From Sacculina carcini (Eukaryota; Arthropoda; Thecostraca; Sacculinidae), in contig OU696579.1 of assembly GCA_916048095.2 (NCBI GenBank), positions 6,056,001 through 6,120,000 of the forward strand: a stretch of DNA of 64,000 nucleotides, read 5' to 3'. This document shows, one piece after another, positions 59,341 through 64,000 of this stretch (its first letter is position 1; each line of letters starts with the position of its first letter). A program made the translations under genes and the position numbers. The notes below the pieces were generated by a model, which saw only the letters and a program-made list of their open reading frames with translations, had not been told where the DNA came from and did not search any database.

Positions 59341-61272
59341 TATTGAGGACAATAAAGCCTTTATATTCAGTAGAGTGTAGCATTAATTAAACTGTACGCA
59401 ATAAAACCACACCATCCATGCTTGGAGATAATATGATGCATTCTTAATTGTGATTGGGCTTCAGTGAAATTTAATCGGTGTATATTCCTGTGTAATCGCA
59501 AGTGCGCATAATAGCTGTCAAATTGGCAATATGTCCTTTTGACTTTACACCGCCGTAACTTCCTTCAGATACCCTTTGGAAAATTACAAATTATACCGTA
59601 TTGTAGAAGAAAAGATTTCTAGAACGATGGTATAATTTATTTTTATGTGTAACAAATAGTTACTGAGAAATAGTAGAAAAATGAATTGATTTTAGTCGCC
59701 CGGTGTTCAAGTGTAATTTTGGATGTATTTGAGAATTTTGCCAATTTTACACGTTTTTTGTATCATTTGTGGGTATAAATTATAGCTTATCTTGTAGAAC
59801 ACAAAATTCTCTACACAGTAGTATATTCCTGTGTAATTGCAAGTGCGTAAATTGTGATTGGACTTCAGTGAAATTTAATCAGTGTATATTCATGTGTAAT
59901 CGCAAGTACGCATAATAGCTGTCAAATTGGCAACATGACATTTTGACTTTACACCGGCGTAACTTCCTTCAGATACACTTTGGAAAATTAAAAATTATAC
60001 CGTACTGTAGGAAACAAAATTTCTAGCACGATGGTATAATTAATTTTAATGTATGACAAATAGTTCCTGAGAAATGGGTATAAAAATGAATAAATTGTAG
60101 TCACCCGGTGTTCAAGTGTAATTTTGGATGTATTTGAGAATTTTGCCAATTTTACACGTTTTTTGTATCATTTGTGGGTATAAATTACACCTTTTCTTGT
60201 AGAACACAAAATTCTCTACACAGTAGTATATTCCTGTGTAATCGCAAGTGCGCATAATAGCTGTCAAATTGGCAATATGTCCTTTTGACTTTACACCGCC
60301 GTCACTTCCTTCAGATACACTTTGGAAAATTAAGAATTATACCGCATTTTAAAAAATACAATTTCCAGCACGATGATATAATTTATTTTAATGTGTGACA
60401 AATAGTTCCTGAGAAATAGGTAGAAAAATGAATTAATTTAGGCGCCCGGTGATCAAGTGTAATTTTGGATGTATTTGACAATTTTGCCAATTTTACACAT
60501 TTTTTGTATCATTTGTGGGTATAAATTATAACTTTTCTTGTAGAACACAAAATTATCTACACAATAGTATAATTTTTATAGCTGTACCATTGCTGGTTTA
60601 TGAAGAATAGATAGGGGAATATTTACCAAAACATTCACGGTTTCCAGTGCTAATTTTGCATTTTTGACTTTGTCATTTTGACTTCACACCGCCGTAACTT
60701 TTTTTTAATACACTTTGGAAAATTAAAAATTATACCGTGTTGTAGCAAACAAAATTCCCAGCATGATGGTATTATTTATTTAGTTGTGTGATAATTAGTT
60801 TTTGATACATAGAGAAAAAAGTATATAAAATCGGACGCGTGGAGTATAAATATAATTTTGAATATAGATTGAAATTTTGTCATGTTTACATCTTTTATGT
60901 TCTATTTTTGGATATGAATTATAACCTATCTTGTAGAACAGAAAATTCTCTACACAGTGGTATAATCTGTTTGGCTGTACCATTTCTGGTTTATGAGGAG
61001 TAGATGGCAGAGCATTGACCACAATTTTCGCATTTTTCAGGGTTCATTTTGTCTTTTCACCGCTATAACTTTTTATGATTTCATTTTTGAAATTTAAAAT
61101 TTAATCTAAAGTGTAGACAAGAAAATTTCCAACGTGATGGTATAAATTGTTAGCGGGTAGGCTGAGTGGTGGCCGAATAATAGCTGATAGAAAATGGACC
61201 AAGGAGGGTCGAACACACACACAGACACACACACACACACACAGACAGACACACAGAGGATCTCTTTTATAT
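59341..61272 (+). repeat. S2 block, forward, with (CA)n tail
   Basis: This is near-identical to 38226-40164, including the leader, unit marks near 59554, 59957 and 60300, and the CA-repeat tail at 61210-61272. Confidence 0.82.
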
Positions 61273-63950
61273 ATATAGACTAGCATTAAAACCCGCCCGT
61301 TGTGCGGAAGAATTCATAAAAATACTGCAAATTAAAAATAAATAAGGCAAACTCATAAAAACCTTAATCAATTAAAAAGTCTAAATTTCATTATTTTTAA
61401 TTTACATTTTGACAAAATATTTTCACTCAGCCCGCCTCATATTTAAACCCGGCCGACGTGCGGAATAATTCAGAACTCGAACACCATCCGTTCTGGTTCT
61501 TGAAGTCAAATCCATTAGTTTTGTATATGAATTCATTCTACACGGTGAAATTGAACGTTTGATTGCTGCCCGCGGGACATTTTTATTTCATAAAAATGAG
61601 CCATCGCTTCGTTTGCGTTTGAAGCCCCTGATCATTGAACCAGCGAACCATGAACCAGCGCAATTATGTCACCTCATATTCAAGCATACATACACAGACA
61701 GACAGATAATTTCTTCTTTATGTATATATATAGCATTAAAACCGCATTAAAACCCGCCCGTTGTGCGGAACAATTCATAAAAATATTGCAAATTAAAAAT
61801 AAATAAGGCAAACTCATGAAGACCTTAATCAATTAAAAAGTCTAAATTTCATTATTTTTAATTTTATTTTGACAAAATATTTTCACTCAACCCGCCTCAT
61901 ATTTAAACCCGCCCGACGTGAGGAAAAATTCAGAACTCGAACACCATCCGTTCTGGTTCTTGAAGTCAAATCCATTAGTTTTGTATATGAATTCATTCTA
62001 TACGGTGAAATTGAACGTTATATTGCTGCCCGCGGGACATTTTTATTTCATAAAAATGAGCCATCGCTTCGTTTGCGTTTGAAGCCCCTGATAATTGAAC
62101 CAGCGAACCATGAGCCAGCGCAATTATGTCACCTCATATTCAAGCATACATACACAGACAGACAGATAATTTCTTCTTTATGTATATATATAGCATTAAA
62201 ACCCGCCCGTTGTGCGGAGCAATTCATAACATGAAATTCATATTCAATTCATAAAAAATATGGAAAAATAAAAATGAAATAGGGTACACTCATAAAAATA
62301 TTAATCAATTGAAAATTATAAGTTTAATTATTTTTATTTCGACACAATATTTCCCCTCAGTCCGCCTGAGTCATTTTTAAACCCGCCCGTCGTGCTGAAT
62401 AATTCAGAACTCGAACACGATCCGTTCTGCATCTTGAAGTCAAATCCATTGGTTTTGTGTATGGATTAATTCTACAGGGTAAATTGAACGTTCTATTGTC
62501 TATAGTTGCTGCCCGCGGAACATTTTTATTTAAAAAAAAAACCTTTTTTTAAATGAACCATTTGAAAAAATGATCTAAAAACACTTTTTTAAACCCACCC
62601 GTCGTGCGGAACAATTCATACAATAAAATTCATATCAAATCCATAAAATATAATGAATACAAATTGAAAAGCAAAAAATGTAACCTATAAATATCTTAAC
62701 CAATAGAAAAGTCTAAATGTGAATATTTTTGTTCTTATTTTGACAAATATTATCCCTCAACCCGCCTGATATATAAATCTGCCCGTCGTGTGGTATAATT
62801 CAGAACACAAACACGAAACAAACAATGAAAGATGATGAAATCTTTTCATCAGACTGTTTCCAAACTATATTTATTACTTAACATCATTCCCCAATATCAT
62901 TTGCTTAAGTACTATTTCACTTTTACCGCTATAATATTTATTGTTAAAATTTACATATTTTCCGCTATCATTAAAACCCAATATAACCTGAGTCAAACCT
63001 ACCCAACCCAACCCAACCATTCAATCTTGACCGCTCTCAGCCTAGTCTGAGGTGATTTAACTTATTAGTTTGTGATCACAAAATATACTGATGCGATCAT
63101 AATTTGTAATCAGAAGACTGAGATTATCTACCCCAGGGGTCCCAAACACGCGGCCCACCAATACTTTTCTCTCAACCCGCCAATATAGTATCGGGACCAA
63201 ACTGTAAGGTAGCTAAATTCACATTTGTTGCATAATGCGATATAATTTTACACCATTATCATATTATCTCATAATTCCCGGTTAATGCTTCCACTAATGC
63301 ATCATATTCAGACAGTTGTTATTTTTTGGATTACATCGATAATGCAGCCCTTGATATTACAGCCGATATTATATTATGCAATCTATATTCTGCTACGTAT
63401 TATTCCTAATACATATATCATCAGATCGCAAAATATATTTAAAGGTTCACATCATTCTCCAAAATCATTTGCTTAAGAGCTATTCTACTTTTATCGCTAG
63501 AATATTTACTGCTAGCAAAATATCATATACCTCGCTATCATTTAAACCCACTCTTTATAGATACATTTAATTCGCCCGTCGTGCGGAACAGTTCATAAAA
63601 TATAATTAATATTCAATTCATAAAAAAATTAGTGCAAATTGAAAAAGAAAAACAAACCCACAGGAAAGTTATAGCTAATCTAAAAGTCTAAATGTGAAAT
63701 TTATGTTTCAATTTAGAAAACATGTTTTTCCACAACACTATCAAAACAATGCAACCTTCTGTCATCTCTATAATTCCAGGTTAATGCTTCCGCTAAAACA
63801 GCATAAGTTGGCATTACATGATATTGCAACCCATATCCTTATGCAACTTATGCTTATGCAGCTTGAAATTACACCAATTAAATTACACAGTTAAATTCAG
63901 TAGTTTACTTTGTTCCCAATAGCATTTTACCCGCCCGTCGTGCGGAACGT
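61273..63950 (+). repeat. S1 block, forward
   Basis: From 61733 it repeats 57119-59340 almost base for base at an offset of about 4,610. Confidence 0.82.
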
Positions 63951-64000
63951 TATTGAGGACAATAAAGCCTTTATATTCAGTAGAGTGTAGCATTAATTAA
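63951..64000 (+). repeat. Start of next S2 block, cut by window edge
   Basis: The leader sequence ATTGAGGACAATAAAGCC is the same as at 38226 and 59341. Confidence 0.85.

Larger units (their letters stand above)
57119..64000 (+). repeat. Higher-order tandem repeat, unit about 4.61 kb
   Basis: The diagnostic join GCATTAAAACCGCATTAAAA occurs at 57119 and 61733 (offset 4,614), and also at 35797. Unit 1 is 57119-61732; unit 2 begins at 61733 and runs off the window. The S1 boxes, the S2 array and the tail are collinear with few substitutions. The copy at 35797 has an extra duplication of about 160 bp near 36600-36790. Confidence 0.85.

Overview
The window is repeat-dominated DNA from an invertebrate animal; the species cannot be assigned from sequence alone. 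The evidence for a metazoan is split, intron-containing THAP-domain P-type transposase remnants, several L2/CR1- and L1/Tx1-like LINE fragments, tRNA-derived SINEs, LTR retrotransposons with tRNA primer-binding sites, MITEs of several superfamilies, long microsatellites and AT-rich complex satellites. I find no convincing intact host gene, no rRNA gene, no functional tRNA and no CRISPR array. Nearly every open reading frame is a decayed transposon piece or translated repeat.

Positions 1-5735 hold two LINE reverse-transcriptase fragments in opposite orientation (one entering from the left edge), an L2-like hairpin tail, a pogo/Tc1-type MITE with TA flanks, and a tRNA-derived SINE.

Positions 5736-30452 are a cluster of P-superfamily elements with the terminal inverted repeat CAACGCCACCTAGATACA. 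Four elements (A1, B2, B3, B4) stand side by side, and every boundary, including both outer edges, carries the same single 7-bp GTTAGGG. A1 contains a nested series: A1 (5743-22296) holds B1 (5827-19419), which holds a BEL-like LTR element (10409-17822), which holds A2 (12321-15355), which holds a LINE fragment. B1 is the most complete copy, about 5.05 kb without its insertions. It carries a split THAP domain, an RNase H-like region and a P-type C-terminal region, all broken by stops, frameshifts and insertions. B1 also contains a miniature LTR element (TRIM) and a perfect 36-bp double-TIR palindrome flanked by 7-bp repeats, for which B3 and B4 supply the empty site. A2, B2, B3 and B4 are internally deleted derivatives. 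Smaller insertions (SINE, LINE tail, MULE-like MITE, foldback element) are dated relative to their hosts by their duplications.

Positions 30453-34995 hold a short promoter-like stretch, a 225-bp segment repeated 13.5 kb away, an L1/Tx1-like LINE C-terminal pseudogene fused to satellite DNA, an 892-bp palindrome, and an RT fragment broken by a 32-bp tandem expansion.

Positions 34995-64000 are built from two alternating complex repeats. S1 is AT-rich with recurring 18-bp GC-rich boxes (consensus CCCGCCCGTCGTGCGGAA). S2 is a tandem repeat of about 345 or 405 bp with an internal half-repeat. Blocks run S1-S2-(CA)n-tail and switch orientation: forward 34995-44500, reverse 46580-54296, forward 54297-64000. 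A near-identical unit of about 4.6 kb recurs at 35797, 57119 and 61733. A central stretch (44736-46580) carries two hAT-type MITEs.
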